A stretch of 64,000 bases of DNA from Roseiarcus sp963816065 (GTDB lineage: Bacteria > Pseudomonadota > Alphaproteobacteria > Rhizobiales > Beijerinckiaceae), in NCBI GenBank assembly GCA_963816065.1, contig CAWFJG010000028.1:72796-136795 (forward strand), in the 5' to 3' direction. Below, in pieces: positions 1-9,338 of this stretch. Made by a program: the position numbers and the translations under genes. How positions within the stretch are numbered: the stretch's first letter is position 1; each line of letters starts with the position of its first letter. Under the pieces are notes generated by a model, which made no database searches, was not told the DNA's origin, and saw only the letters and a program-made list of their open reading frames with translations.

Positions 1-2
1 AA

Positions 3-395
3 GTCGAGAACGCCACGCGCCACCATGAAGATGTGGTGTTCCTTGGTTGGGCGCCGCATCCGATGAACGTCAATTTCAAGATCGACTATCTCTCGGGGGG
101 CGACGACATCTTCGGCCCCAACTACGGCGGCGCCGTCGTCTACACCAACGAACGCGCGGGTTGGGCCGAGGAGTGCCCCAACGCTGCGAAGCTGGTCAAG
201 AATCTCGTGTTCACCGTGGATATTGAAAACACGGTGATGAACAAGATCCTGACCGACGGAAAGGACGGGCCGGCCGCGGCCAAGGAATGGATCAAGACCA
301 ACCCCAAGGAGCTTGCGACGTGGCTCGACGGCGTCACGACCTTCGACGGTCAACCCGGGCTGCCGGCGGCGAAGAAGTTTTTCGGGCTCAGCTAA
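3..395 (+). CDS. choX: Choline/glycine betaine ABC transporter substrate-binding protein, C-terminal part
   Basis: The frame is open from the window edge, so the start lies outside. The visible 130 residues are the C-terminal lobe of an OpuAC/ChoX-type periplasmic binding protein: the FLGWAPHPMN stretch carries the tryptophan that in this family helps form the aromatic cage for the trimethylammonium group, followed by the YLSGGDDIFGPNYGG block and a helical tail. It would deliver choline or betaine to the permease and ATPase encoded about 8 kb downstream, beyond the demethylation genes. The product family is clear; choline versus betaine preference is inferred only from the context. Confidence 0.9.
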   Translation, partial: VENATRHHEDVVFLGWAPHPMNVNFKIDYLSGGDDIFGPNYGGAVVYTNERAGWAEECPNAAKLVKNLVFTVDIENTVMNKILTDGKDGPAAAKEWIKTNPKELATWLDGVTTFDGQPGLPAAKKFFGLS

Positions 396-409
396 ATCGA
401 GGCGTATAC

Positions 410-436
410 GCGTCGACGCCGTTTGGACGTCGACGC
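410..436. repeat. Inverted repeat after choX
   Basis: GCGTCGACG at 410-418 is matched by CGTCGACGC at 428-436, a perfect 9-bp stem with a 9-nt loop, 15 bp behind the choX stop. There is no T-run, so it is not a classical terminator. It could slow or stabilise the transcript end, or be an operator for gbcA. The rest of 396-659 shows no gene. Confidence 0.5.
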
Positions 437-659
437 ATCGCCATCGGTGCGAATGCCTGAAGCACAGTCGGCGGACGCCGTTCAACGGGTCGGGTTCGAT
501 ACGCAATCGCCGCAAGCCCTTTTCGATCTCGTTTGTGCGCCGATCGCCTTGACGAGGCGAAAAACTGTAGACTACGTCGCAATCTGAAAAGCGTTGCGAC
601 CTCTCGTTTGCATCCGTTCCAAACGTCAACAGTCCGAGCGGAGCGTCGTGGAGAAGAAG

Positions 660-1920
660 ATGCTGGACCGGATCGATAGCCGAACTCGAGTCATTGCTGC
701 GCAACAGGAGGTCCGGATATTCTCTGGACGCGCCTTTCTACACGGACCCGGATATTTTTGCGGCCGATCTCGAAATCATTTTCGGGCGGCATTGGATCTT
801 TGTCGGCGTAGAGCCGGATGTCGCGGAGCCGGGCGACGCGATGGTCGTCGACGTCGGCAAAGCCTCGGTGGTTGTCGCGCGGGGCGACGATGGCCAGATG
901 CGCGCCTTTCACAACGTGTGCCGGCACCGGGGCGCCCGACTGGTGGAGCAATACAAGACCACAGTCGGCAATCTCGTCTGCCGGTATCACGCCTGGACTT
1001 ACAACCTCGAAGGCAAGCTGCTCTTCGCCGAGCACATGGGCAAGGAATTCGATACGCGCTGCCACAACCTCAAGCCCGTGCATATCCGCTCCCTCGAAGG
1101 ACTTCTCTTCATTTGTCTCGCTGACGATCCGCCCGCCGACTTCGATGTCATGGCTGCGCGCATGGCGCCCTATCTTGCCCCGCACGACCTCCGCAACGCC
1201 AAGGTCGCCTTTGAGAGCGATCTGATCGAGCCGGGCAACTGGAAGCTGACGATGGAGAACAATCGCGAGTGCTACCACTGCGCGCGAAACCATCCCGAGC
1301 TCACCGTGCCGCTGTTCGCCTACGGCTTCGGCTTCGCGCCGGAGGAACTGGACGACTTGGGGCGCCTCGAAGCCGAGCGCTACGCGGACCTCGTCAAGAC
1401 GAGCCACACGACCTGGGAAAGCTGCGGCTTCCCCTCGCAGATGGTCGAACATCTCGACGACATGGCGACAGGCTTCCGCACTGAACGCCTGCCGCTCGAT
1501 CGCGCAGGCGAGAGCCACACCACCGACACCAAGGCCGCTTGCCGTAAGCTGCTCGGCTCCATCAGCGATCCGAAGCATGGCGCACTGCACTTCTGGACCC
1601 AGCCCAACAGCTGGCATCATTTCATGAGCGATCACGCGGTGACTTTCTCGGCCATTCCCCTCGATGCAGATCACACGCTGCTTCGGACGAAATGGCTGGT
1701 CCACAAGGACGCCGTCGAGGGAGTCGACTACGATGTCGCCAATCTCGCCGCGGTCTGGCAGGCCACGAATGAGCAGGACAGCGAGTTGGTCGGCCTCTGC
1801 CAGAAAGGCGCTCATAGTCAAGCGTACGAGCCCGGCCCCTATTCGGCGCACACCGAAATGCTCGTGGACAAGTTCTGCAATTGGTATGTGGGACGCATGC
1901 GCGCCCATAACGCTCGCTGA
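660..1920 (+). CDS. gbcA: Glycine betaine demethylase, Rieske oxygenase subunit GbcA (start region frameshifted)
   Basis: This is the terminal oxygenase of betaine N-demethylation to dimethylglycine. The Rieske [2Fe-2S] ligands are CRH near residue 95 and CRYH about 20 residues later; the mononuclear-iron site is ECYHCARNHPE. The conserved frame is open only from a TTG at 694, but the natural N-terminus seems to start at ATG 660 behind GAGAAGAAG: dropping the A at 678 joins MLDRID directly to AELESLLRNRR, giving about 419 residues, the usual length. Hence a one-base insertion is likely there. The stop TGA is followed directly by the ATG of gbcB. Carnitine or stachydrine demethylases are related alternatives, made less likely by the bet/sox context. 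Confidence 0.88.
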
Positions 1921-3033
1921 ATGTCGACCGACGGCGTGAACGCACCTGTCCTTTCCTTCGGCGCTGCGGCTTCGCCGACCTGGGATCCGGAATTGGACGA
2001 CGCGCTCGTCGTGCGACGGATTCGCGAGGAGACGGCGGACGTGAAGACGTTCGTCCTCGCAGCCGCGGCTCCTATCCGTTTCGCGTACGAGCCCGGACAG
2101 TTCATCACGGTGGCCCTCGACATCGACGGCGCGCGGATCAATCGCTGCTACACCCTGTCCTCGAGCCCAACGCGGCCGGACGTCGTCTCGATCACCGTCA
2201 AGCGGGTTCCCGGCGGCCCCGTGTCGAACTACCTCCACGACAGGATCGCCCCCGGAGCCGTGTTGCAGGCAAGCGGCCCCATGGGCGAGTTCACCTGCGT
2301 ACGTCGCCCTGAGCGGAAGTATCTCTTCCTGTCGGGAGGCAGCGGCGTCACGCCCGTCATGTCGATGGCGCGGACGCATTTCGATCTGGCGACCGGAGCG
2401 GACATCGTCTTCCTGCACAGCGCGCGCACGCCGGCGGACGTCATCTTCCGCCGCGAGCTCGAGCATATGGCGGCGCGCGAACCCGTCTTCCGCTTCGCCG
2501 CGATCTGCGAGGTCGATGCGCCGTTCGAGCCCTGGCATGGACTGCGCGGACGTCTCTCGCGCGCCCATCTTGACGCCGTCGCCCCGGATTTTCTTGATCG
2601 CGAGATCTATGTCTGCGGCCCAAGCCCCTACATGGCCGGCGTGCGCGATCTCTTGCGCGAGGCCGGCTTTGATATGAGCCGCCACCACGAGGAAAGCTTC
2701 GTTTTCGCCGAGCTTGCCAGCACGGAGCCCGAGGCGGCCGCGGAAGCCGCTCAGGGGGTCGAGCCTGCGCGCGCGTTCAAGGTGACTTTCAGCAAGAGCG
2801 GCCGCGTCATCGACTGCCGAGCGGACATGAACGTCCTCGAGGCGGCGCGTCGCGCCGGCCTTCGCCTGCCCTCATCCTGCACGAAGGGACTTTGCGGGAC
2901 CTGCAAGTCGAAGCTTGTCGAGGGGGCGGTGGACATGAAACATGGCGGAGGCATCCGTCAGCGGGAGATCGATGCGGGCCTGGTGCTCATCTGCTGCTCC
3001 AGGCCGACAACCGATCTCGTCATCGAACGCTAG
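1921..3033 (+). CDS. gbcB: Glycine betaine demethylase reductase subunit GbcB
   Basis: 370 residues with an FNR-type FAD domain (RCYTLSSSP flavin motif near residue 77), an NAD(P)-binding domain (LFLSGGSGVTPVMSM, then YVCGPSPYM) and a C-terminal plant-type [2Fe-2S] ferredoxin domain with cysteines in SSCTKGLCGTCKSK and a final Cys in LICCSRP. It would pass electrons from NAD(P)H to the Rieske centre of GbcA. It begins at the base after the gbcA stop, so the two are co-translated. This order of domains is that of GbcB and carnitine-monooxygenase reductases. Confidence 0.9.
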   Translation: MSTDGVNAPVLSFGAAASPTWDPELDDALVVRRIREETADVKTFVLAAAAPIRFAYEPGQFITVALDIDGARINRCYTLSSSPTRPDVVSITVKRVPGGPVSNYLHDRIAPGAVLQASGPMGEFTCVRRPERKYLFLSGGSGVTPVMSMARTHFDLATGADIVFLHSARTPADVIFRRELEHMAAREPVFRFAAICEVDAPFEPWHGLRGRLSRAHLDAVAPDFLDREIYVCGPSPYMAGVRDLLREAGFDMSRHHEESFVFAELASTEPEAAAEAAQGVEPARAFKVTFSKSGRVIDCRADMNVLEAARRAGLRLPSSCTKGLCGTCKSKLVEGAVDMKHGGGIRQREIDAGLVLICCSRPTTDLVIER

Positions 3034-3234
3034 CCGATCCCATGACTGGCGACCAAACTTCTCTTCGCAACGCCGCAGGTCAGCGCCGTCGTCGGTTAGC
3101 GCCGCAGGGGTTTCGTTACCCTGCGCCTCTCCCCAGCGCCGATCACATCGCGGGCGCCGGAACGACCTCGAACTCCGACTCCCGGGTTTTTCGCGTAGGC
3201 GCCAGGCGCTCCGCCGCCAAAGAGGATTGAGATC

Positions 3235-4488
3235 ATGCGTCGCTTCTCTCTCTCCTCCCTTCTCGCCGAAGCCGCGTACGGCCACGAAGGCTGGCAACGC
3301 CAGTGGCGGGACCCGGCCCCCAAAGCGAGCTATGACGCCATCATCATCGGCGGCGGCGGCCATGGCCTCGGTGCGGCGTATTATCTCGCCAAGGAGCACG
3401 GCCTCGCGAACATCGCGGTCCTTGAAAAGGGCTGGATCGGCGGCGGCAACACCGGGCGAAACACGACGATCATCCGGTCGAACTACCTTTATGACGAAAG
3501 CGCGGGAATATACGAACACGCGATGAAGCTCTGGGAAGGTCTGTCCCAGGAGCTGAACTACAACGTCATGTTCTCCCAGCGCGGCGTGCTGATGCTGGCG
3601 CACAACCTGCATGACGTGCAAAGCCTCAAGCGCCACGTCTACGCGAACCGCCTCAACGGTGTCGACAACGAGTGGCTAACGCCGGAGGAGGCCAAGGCGT
3701 TCTGCCCTCCGCTCAATGTCTCGCCCGCCATCCGATATCCGGTTCTCGGCGCGGCGCTTCAGCGGCGCGGAGGCACGGCCCGTCATGACGCGGTCGCGTG
3801 GGGCTACGCCCGCGCGGCAGATGCGCGCGGCGTCGACATCATCCAGAATTGTGAAGTCACGGCCATCAATCGTGGGCCGAACGGCGCGGTCACCGGGGTC
3901 GAGACCACGCGCGGCGCGATCCGGACGCCGAAGATCGGCGTCTCCGTCGCGGGGCATTCCTCGACGCTCATGGCGATGGCGGGTGTGCGCATGCCGCTCG
4001 AAAGTTTTCCGCTTCAGGCGCTGGTTTCGGAGCCGGTGAAGCCGTGCTTCCCCTGCGTGCTCATGTCCAACGCCGTCCACGCCTACATCTCGCAGTCCGA
4101 CAAGGGCGAACTGGTGATCGGCGCCGGCACCGACCAATATGTGTCTTACAGCCAGCAGGGCGGCCTACACATCACCACCCATACATTGGAAGCCATCTGC
4201 GAGCTCTTTCCGCAATTCTCCAGGATGCGGATGCTCAGGTCCTGGGGCGGCATCGTGGACGTCACGCCCGACCGCTCGCCGATTAGCGGCAAGACGCCGG
4301 CGCCCGGCCTCTATGTCAATTGCGGCTGGGGCACAGGCGGATTCAAGGCAACTCCCGGGTCGGCCCACGTCTTCGCACATACTATCGCGCGCGACGAGCC
4401 CCACCCGATCAACGCGCCTTTCCACCTCGACCGCTTCCGCACCGGCCGCCTCATTGACGAGGCCGCGGCGGCGGCGGTCGCGCACTGA
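3235..4488 (+). CDS. soxB: Sarcosine oxidase beta subunit
   Basis: 417 residues, DAO-type flavoprotein. The dinucleotide motif is IIIGGGGHGLGAAYYLA at about residue 37, and the GGTARHDAVAWGYAR segment near residue 178 carries the histidine that in heterotetrameric sarcosine oxidases holds FMN covalently. The C-terminal CGWGTGGFKATPGSA closes the FAD site. The subunit oxidises sarcosine to glycine with transfer of the methyl carbon to tetrahydrofolate. Start ATG has AGAGGATTGAG ahead of it. It opens the soxBDAG run; the 201-bp gap after gbcB holds no gene. Confidence 0.95.
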   Translation: MRRFSLSSLLAEAAYGHEGWQRQWRDPAPKASYDAIIIGGGGHGLGAAYYLAKEHGLANIAVLEKGWIGGGNTGRNTTIIRSNYLYDESAGIYEHAMKLWEGLSQELNYNVMFSQRGVLMLAHNLHDVQSLKRHVYANRLNGVDNEWLTPEEAKAFCPPLNVSPAIRYPVLGAALQRRGGTARHDAVAWGYARAADARGVDIIQNCEVTAINRGPNGAVTGVETTRGAIRTPKIGVSVAGHSSTLMAMAGVRMPLESFPLQALVSEPVKPCFPCVLMSNAVHAYISQSDKGELVIGAGTDQYVSYSQQGGLHITTHTLEAICELFPQFSRMRMLRSWGGIVDVTPDRSPISGKTPAPGLYVNCGWGTGGFKATPGSAHVFAHTIARDEPHPINAPFHLDRFRTGRLIDEAAAAAVAH

Positions 4489-4499
4489 GTGGACTCCCG

Positions 4500-4820
4500 A
4501 TGCTTCTGATCGCCTGCCCTTATTGCGGCCCGCGGCCCGAGGTGGAGTTCCATTGCGGCGGCGAGGCCCATATCGTCCGCCCCCAGGACCCAGCCGGTCT
4601 CGGCGATGCGGAATGGGCCGAGTACCTCTATTTCCGCAACAGCGTTAAGGGCGTCCACGCGGAGCGCTGGATCCATGACCACGGCTGCCGGCGATGGTTC
4701 AACGCCCTGCGCAATACGATGTGCGACGCCTTCCTCGCCACATACGAAATCGGTCAGCCGCGCCCGACCCTGGACGTTTCAGGGGCCTACCTGGCCAGCG
4801 AAGGGAAAATCCAGGCATGA
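4500..4820 (+). CDS. soxD: Sarcosine oxidase delta subunit
   Basis: 106 residues. The N-terminal CPYCGPRPEVEFHCGGEAH is the zinc-binding knuckle of the delta subunit; WAEYLYFRNSVKGVHAERW and the HxxGCRRWFNALRNT segment are typical of the family. It has a structural role in the alpha-beta-gamma-delta complex. Eleven bases separate it from soxB, and its stop overlaps the soxA start as ATGA. Confidence 0.93.
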   Translation: MLLIACPYCGPRPEVEFHCGGEAHIVRPQDPAGLGDAEWAEYLYFRNSVKGVHAERWIHDHGCRRWFNALRNTMCDAFLATYEIGQPRPTLDVSGAYLASEGKIQA

Positions 4821-7800
4821 CGGAGCCCAATCGCCTGCCTAAGGGCGGCCGCGTGGACCGCACGCGGCCCATTCGCTTCACCTTCAACGGGCGGGCGGTC
4901 ACGGGCTACGCCGGCGATACGGTGGCGTCGGCGCTGCTGGCCAACGGCGTCCGCCTGATGGGTCGTTCGTTCAAATACCATCGACCGCGCGGCGTCCTGG
5001 CTCACGGCGTCGACGAGCCGAACGCCCTGCTCAAGGTCGATCGCGGACCAGGTCGGGTGGACCCGAACAATCGCGCCACCGTGACCGAGGCCGTCGACGG
5101 CCTCAAGACCTTCTCGCAGAACCATTGGCCCTCGCTCGAACACGACATCGGCGCCGTGAACGATCTTTTCTCGCCGATCCTGGTCGCCGGGTTTTACTAC
5201 AAGACTTTCATGTGGCCGCGCTCCTTCTGGGACAGGCTCTACGAGCCCCAGATCCGCGCCGCAGCCGGCCTCGGGATCGCGCCGCAAACCCCGGACGCCG
5301 ACCGATACCTGCACCGCAACGTCTATTGCGAGGTGCTGGTGGCCGGAGCGGGTCCGACCGGTCTTGCGGCGGCGCTCGCAGCCAGCGCGGCCGGCGCGCG
5401 CGTGATCCTCGCAGACGAGCAGCCGGAAATGGGGGGCGCGCTTCTGCACGACACCGTTTCCGCCATCGACGGCGTCCCGGCTCTCGTCTGGGTGGAGAAG
5501 ACGCTCGAAACGCTGCGCGCGCGCGCGAACGTGACGCTGCTGCCGCGCACCACAGCGTTCGGCTACTACAACCATAACTTTGTCGCGCTCGTCGAGCGGG
5601 TGACCGATCACGAAGCAAAGCCCCTATCGTCCCTGCCGCGCGAGCGTATGTGGCTGGTCCGCGCCACGGAGGTCGTGCTGGCCACGGGCGCGCACGAGCG
5701 TCCGCTCGCCTTCGCCGACAACGATCGTCCCGGCGTCATGCTTGCCGAGAGCGTCCGCGCTTATGTGAACCGCTATGGCGTGGCGCCGGGCAGGCGCATC
5801 GTCTTCGCCACCAACGGCGCCTCCGCCTACAGGGCGGCCACGGATGCGATGGCCGCCGGGCTTGACGTCACTCTGGTGGACACCCGGCCCGAAGCCGCGA
5901 TCGGCGCGGAACGGAGGCTCGCGTCCGGCATCCCGCATCTGACCGGCCACACGGTGGTCGGTTCGACCGGATCGAAGGGGCTCACGGGCCTGATCGTGGC
6001 CCCTGTGGACCCTTCCGGCAGAGTCGGCCCCCGGCGCACGCTGCCTTGCGATTGCGCGGGCGTCTCCGGCGGCTGGACCCCATCGGCGCATCTCTTCTCC
6101 CAGTCGCGCGGCAAGCTCGCCTTCAGGTCCGAGATCGACGCGTTTGTTCCCGGACAGGCGGGGCAAAGGGCGCGCTCCGCCGGCGCGTGCCGGGGGGTTT
6201 ACGATCTTGGCGCAACCCTGTCGGACGGATGGGCCGCCGGGGCGGCCGCGGCCGGGGCGGCCGTTGAGAAGACATTTACGGCGGATCCCCCGACGCCCCA
6301 GGGCTTCGTTCCTGTCCGGGTCCTTCCGACCGACGACGATCCCAAGAAGGTGCGCGCATTTATCGACTTTCAGAACGACGTGACGGCGAAGGACGTCCGC
6401 CTCGCGGTACGCGAAGGATTCGAAAGCGTCGAGCATGTGAAGCGCTACACGACGAACGGCATGGCGACCGATCAGGGCAAGACATCGAACATGGCGGCCC
6501 TGGGCCTGCTCTCTGAGATCCTGCAAAAGGACGTGCCGAAGGTCGGCGCGACAACCTTCCGGCCGCCTTATACGCCGGTCACCTTCGGGGCGATCGTGGG
6601 GTCCGCCAGCGGCGAATTGTTCGACCCCATTCGCAAGGCGCCGTTGCACGACTGGGCGGAGGCGCAGGGCGCGAAATTCGAGAACGTCTCGCTCTGGCGG
6701 CGCGCCTGGTACTTCCCGAAGGCGGGGGAAGATAGGCGTGCGGCGGTGGCGCGCGAGTGCAAGGCGGTGCGCGAGGGGGTCGGCATTTTCGACGCTTCGA
6801 CCCTCGGCAAGATCGAAGTCGTCGGGCCGGACGCCGCGGAATTCCTGAATCGCATCTACATCAACGCCTGGCTCAAGCTCGAACCGGGCAAGTGCCGCTA
6901 CGGGCTGATGCTGAAGGAAGACGGCTTCGTCTTCGATGACGGCGTCGTCGCGCGCCTCGCGCCGGACCGTTTCCATGTCACGACCACGACCGGCGGCGCG
7001 CCGCGCGTGCTCGCCCACATGGAGGACTATCTTCAAACCGAATGGCCCGATCTGCAGGTCTTTGTCACCTCCACGACGGAAGAGTGGGCGGTGATCGCCC
7101 TCCAGGGCCCAAAGGCGCGCGAGACGCTCGCGCCGCTCGTCTCCGACGTCGACGTCTCGGGCGAAGCCTTTCCGCACATGGCCATCCGGACCGGCCATGT
7201 GATGGGCGTTCCGGCGCGCATCTTCAGGGTCTCGTTCACCGGCGAACTCGGATATGAGATCAACGTGCCTTCGGATTACGCCCGCGCCGTCTGGGAGGCG
7301 CTCTGCGAACACGGGCGGCCCTTTGGCGTCACGCCCTACGGCACTGAAACGATGCATGTCCTGCGCGCCGAGCGCGGCTTCATCATCGTCGGTCAGGAGA
7401 CCGACGGCACGGTCACCCCGGATGATCTTGGCCTCGGCGGCATGGTGTCGAAGGCGAAGCGCGACTTCGTCGGCAAGCGCTCCCTGACGCGTCCAGACAT
7501 GACGCTCGCCGACCGCAAACAACTGGTTGGGCTCCTGAGCCTCGACGGGCGCACCGTAGTCGAGGAAGGGGCGCAGATCGTCGAGGACACGAGCCAGTCC
7601 GTTCCGATGAAGATGCTCGGGCACGTCACGTCGTCATATTTCAGTCCGACTTGCGGTCACCCGATCGCCATGGCGCTTGTTTCGGGCGGCCGGGGCCGCA
7701 TGGACCAGACCCTCCATGCGACCACGCCTTCCGGCTTCACGGCGGTGAAAGTGGTCGCCCCAGTCTTCTTCGACGCCAAGGGCGCCCGGGTGAACGGCGC

Positions 7801-7828
7801 AGGCGCCAGGGAATTGATCGATGCTTGA
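4817..7828 (+). CDS. soxA: Sarcosine oxidase alpha subunit
   Basis: 1003 residues from the ATG that overlaps the soxD stop (an upstream in-frame extension to 4694 is rejected because it runs through soxD). Domains in order: an N-terminal 2Fe-2S-like beta-grasp fold without the cluster cysteines (FTFNGRAVTGYAGDTVASALLANG), an NAD-binding Rossmann fold (VAGAGPTGLAAALAASAAG near residue 172), and a C-terminal GcvT-like folate domain (from about residue 610, with TGELGYEINVP) where formaldehyde from sarcosine is captured as 5,10-methylene-THF. It ends within the soxG start. Confidence 0.95.
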   Translation: MTEPNRLPKGGRVDRTRPIRFTFNGRAVTGYAGDTVASALLANGVRLMGRSFKYHRPRGVLAHGVDEPNALLKVDRGPGRVDPNNRATVTEAVDGLKTFSQNHWPSLEHDIGAVNDLFSPILVAGFYYKTFMWPRSFWDRLYEPQIRAAAGLGIAPQTPDADRYLHRNVYCEVLVAGAGPTGLAAALAASAAGARVILADEQPEMGGALLHDTVSAIDGVPALVWVEKTLETLRARANVTLLPRTTAFGYYNHNFVALVERVTDHEAKPLSSLPRERMWLVRATEVVLATGAHERPLAFADNDRPGVMLAESVRAYVNRYGVAPGRRIVFATNGASAYRAATDAMAAGLDVTLVDTRPEAAIGAERRLASGIPHLTGHTVVGSTGSKGLTGLIVAPVDPSGRVGPRRTLPCDCAGVSGGWTPSAHLFSQSRGKLAFRSEIDAFVPGQAGQRARSAGACRGVYDLGATLSDGWAAGAAAAGAAVEKTFTADPPTPQGFVPVRVLPTDDDPKKVRAFIDFQNDVTAKDVRLAVREGFESVEHVKRYTTNGMATDQGKTSNMAALGLLSEILQKDVPKVGATTFRPPYTPVTFGAIVGSASGELFDPIRKAPLHDWAEAQGAKFENVSLWRRAWYFPKAGEDRRAAVARECKAVREGVGIFDASTLGKIEVVGPDAAEFLNRIYINAWLKLEPGKCRYGLMLKEDGFVFDDGVVARLAPDRFHVTTTTGGAPRVLAHMEDYLQTEWPDLQVFVTSTTEEWAVIALQGPKARETLAPLVSDVDVSGEAFPHMAIRTGHVMGVPARIFRVSFTGELGYEINVPSDYARAVWEALCEHGRPFGVTPYGTETMHVLRAERGFIIVGQETDGTVTPDDLGLGGMVSKAKRDFVGKRSLTRPDMTLADRKQLVGLLSLDGRTVVEEGAQIVEDTSQSVPMKMLGHVTSSYFSPTCGHPIAMALVSGGRGRMDQTLHATTPSGFTAVKVVAPVFFDAKGARVNGAGARELIDA

Positions 7829-8372
7829 CGCGATGCGCAGGGTCCCCCGCTCCTCAATTCTCCCGCCGCAGAGGGATGGCGGCATGATCGCCGTCCTTGC
7901 GCCGGCCGACCGCTTCGCGCTTCGATTGCAGGGCGCCCGCGACGAAACGATCGCGGGCTTCGACCTCGGCGGCCCGATCAACTCCGTGCGCGGCGACACG
8001 GATCGCTTCGCGGCCAGGCTCGGCCCAGACGAATGGCTTCTCATCCAGCCCGAAGGGGACGGCCATTCGACGCTCGAAGCCCTGCAAACGGGGATCGCCA
8101 ATCGCCGTCACTCGCTGGTCGCGGCGGGACACCGAAACGTCGCGATCGCCGTGCGCGGTCGCCACGCCTCGACGGTGCTGAGCGCCGGCGTTCCGCTCGA
8201 CCTCGGGGACCGCGGGTTTCCCGTGGGCATGGCGACGCGCACGCTCCTTGGCAAGGCCGAGGTGGCGCTGGTTCGCCCGGCTCCCGGAGATCACTTCCGC
8301 GTCGAGTGCTGGCGTTCTTTCGCGCCCTATGTCCACGCCTTTCTGGTGAACTCCGCGCGGGAATTCGCATGA
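7821..8372 (+). CDS. soxG: Sarcosine oxidase gamma subunit
   Basis: 183 residues, the small folate-domain-like fourth subunit. The pattern is weakly conserved as usual: GGPINSVRGDTDRFAARLGPDEWLL and the DHFRVECWRSFAPYVHAFL tail identify it. The start ATG overlaps the soxA stop by 8 bases, so the four subunits are translationally coupled. It ends the sox run; the transporter genes follow after 120 bp. Confidence 0.9.
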   Translation: MLDAMRRVPRSSILPPQRDGGMIAVLAPADRFALRLQGARDETIAGFDLGGPINSVRGDTDRFAARLGPDEWLLIQPEGDGHSTLEALQTGIANRRHSLVAAGHRNVAIAVRGRHASTVLSAGVPLDLGDRGFPVGMATRTLLGKAEVALVRPAPGDHFRVECWRSFAPYVHAFLVNSAREFA

Positions 8373-8492
8373 CGACGGTTGTTTGGATCAAAATATTGTA
8401 CAGTCGCTCGACAGGCGATCGATCGAGGACGCCAGGCGGGGCTTGTCCGCAAGCGGCCGACATCCCTACAACGCGTAGACGAGGAGGGCGCC

Positions 8493-9338
8493 GTGGAAGA
8501 GTGGTTTGCCGAGCCGAAAATCCCTTTGGGTCTATGGGCCAAAATAGGGATCACGTGGCTTCAAGATAACGCCGCCGGCTTTTTCGACGCGGTCACTGCG
8601 ATCATCGACTTCTCGGTCGATGGATTCACCACGGTTCTCCTTCATATTCCGTTCCTCGTCGTAGTCTTCGCCATCGCGGGGCTCGGCTATTGGCTTCACC
8701 GCTCCTGGAAGCTCGCGCTGTTTGTTGTCGTCGCGTTCCTGATCATCGCCAACCTCGGCTACTGGGAAGCGACCGTACAGACGATCTCCCTTGTTGGCTT
8801 TGCCACGCTTGCCAGCGTCCTTGTCGGCGTGCCTCTCGGCATCGCCTCGGCCCACAGGTCCTGGCTCTATTCGTTCATGCGGCCGCTGCTCGATCTGATG
8901 CAGACGCTCCCGACCTTCGTCTATCTCATCCCGACGCTGGTGCTGTTCCACCTCGGCTCGGCCCCAGGCCTGATCTCGACCGTGATCTTCGCCATCCCCG
9001 CGCCGATCCGGTTGACCCATCTCGGCATCATCTCCGTGCCCTCTTCACTCAAGGAGGCCGGCCAAGCCTTCGGCGCCACGAATCGGCAGCTCCTGTGGAA
9101 GGTGGAACTGCCTTATGCGCTGCCGACGATCATGGCCGGCGTCACGCAATGCATTATGCTGAGCCTGTCGATGGTGGTGATTGCGGCGCTGGTCGGCGCG
9201 GCCGGTCTCGGCACGCCCGTGGTCCGAGCTCTCGGAACGGTCAACATTCCGATGGGCATCGAGGCCGGCATGTCGATCGTCTTGCTCGCAATCGTGCTCG
9301 ATCGCGTCTTCCGTAACCCCGATCGAAAGGGCGCCTAA
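8493..9338 (+). CDS. choW: Choline/glycine betaine ABC transporter permease
   Basis: 281 residues from GTG 8493, chosen for the GAGGAGGGCGCC leader and because MEEWFAEPKIPLG matches the ProW/ChoW start; the open frame reaches upstream to 8379. About six hydrophobic segments, with the importer EAA loop at EAGQAFGATNRQLLWKVELPYALP. It would form the channel for the binding protein at the left edge. The stop TAA shares its last base with the ATG of the ATPase gene. Confidence 0.92.
   Translation: MEEWFAEPKIPLGLWAKIGITWLQDNAAGFFDAVTAIIDFSVDGFTTVLLHIPFLVVVFAIAGLGYWLHRSWKLALFVVVAFLIIANLGYWEATVQTISLVGFATLASVLVGVPLGIASAHRSWLYSFMRPLLDLMQTLPTFVYLIPTLVLFHLGSAPGLISTVIFAIPAPIRLTHLGIISVPSSLKEAGQAFGATNRQLLWKVELPYALPTIMAGVTQCIMLSLSMVVIAALVGAAGLGTPVVRALGTVNIPMGIEAGMSIVLLAIVLDRVFRNPDRKGA

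Noticed and set aside
691..2688. A 665-codon open frame on the minus strand opposite gbcA and gbcB
   Set aside because: It is the antisense shadow of two well-identified genes in high-GC DNA. The composition is Arg/Ala/Gly/His-rich with no family pattern.
3034..3234. Glycine riboswitch ahead of soxB
   Set aside because: The gap is GC-rich but no paired glycine-aptamer core could be recognised by eye.
5624..7624. A 666-codon minus-strand frame opposite soxA
   Set aside because: Same reason: it mirrors codon structure of soxA, no domain is recognisable.
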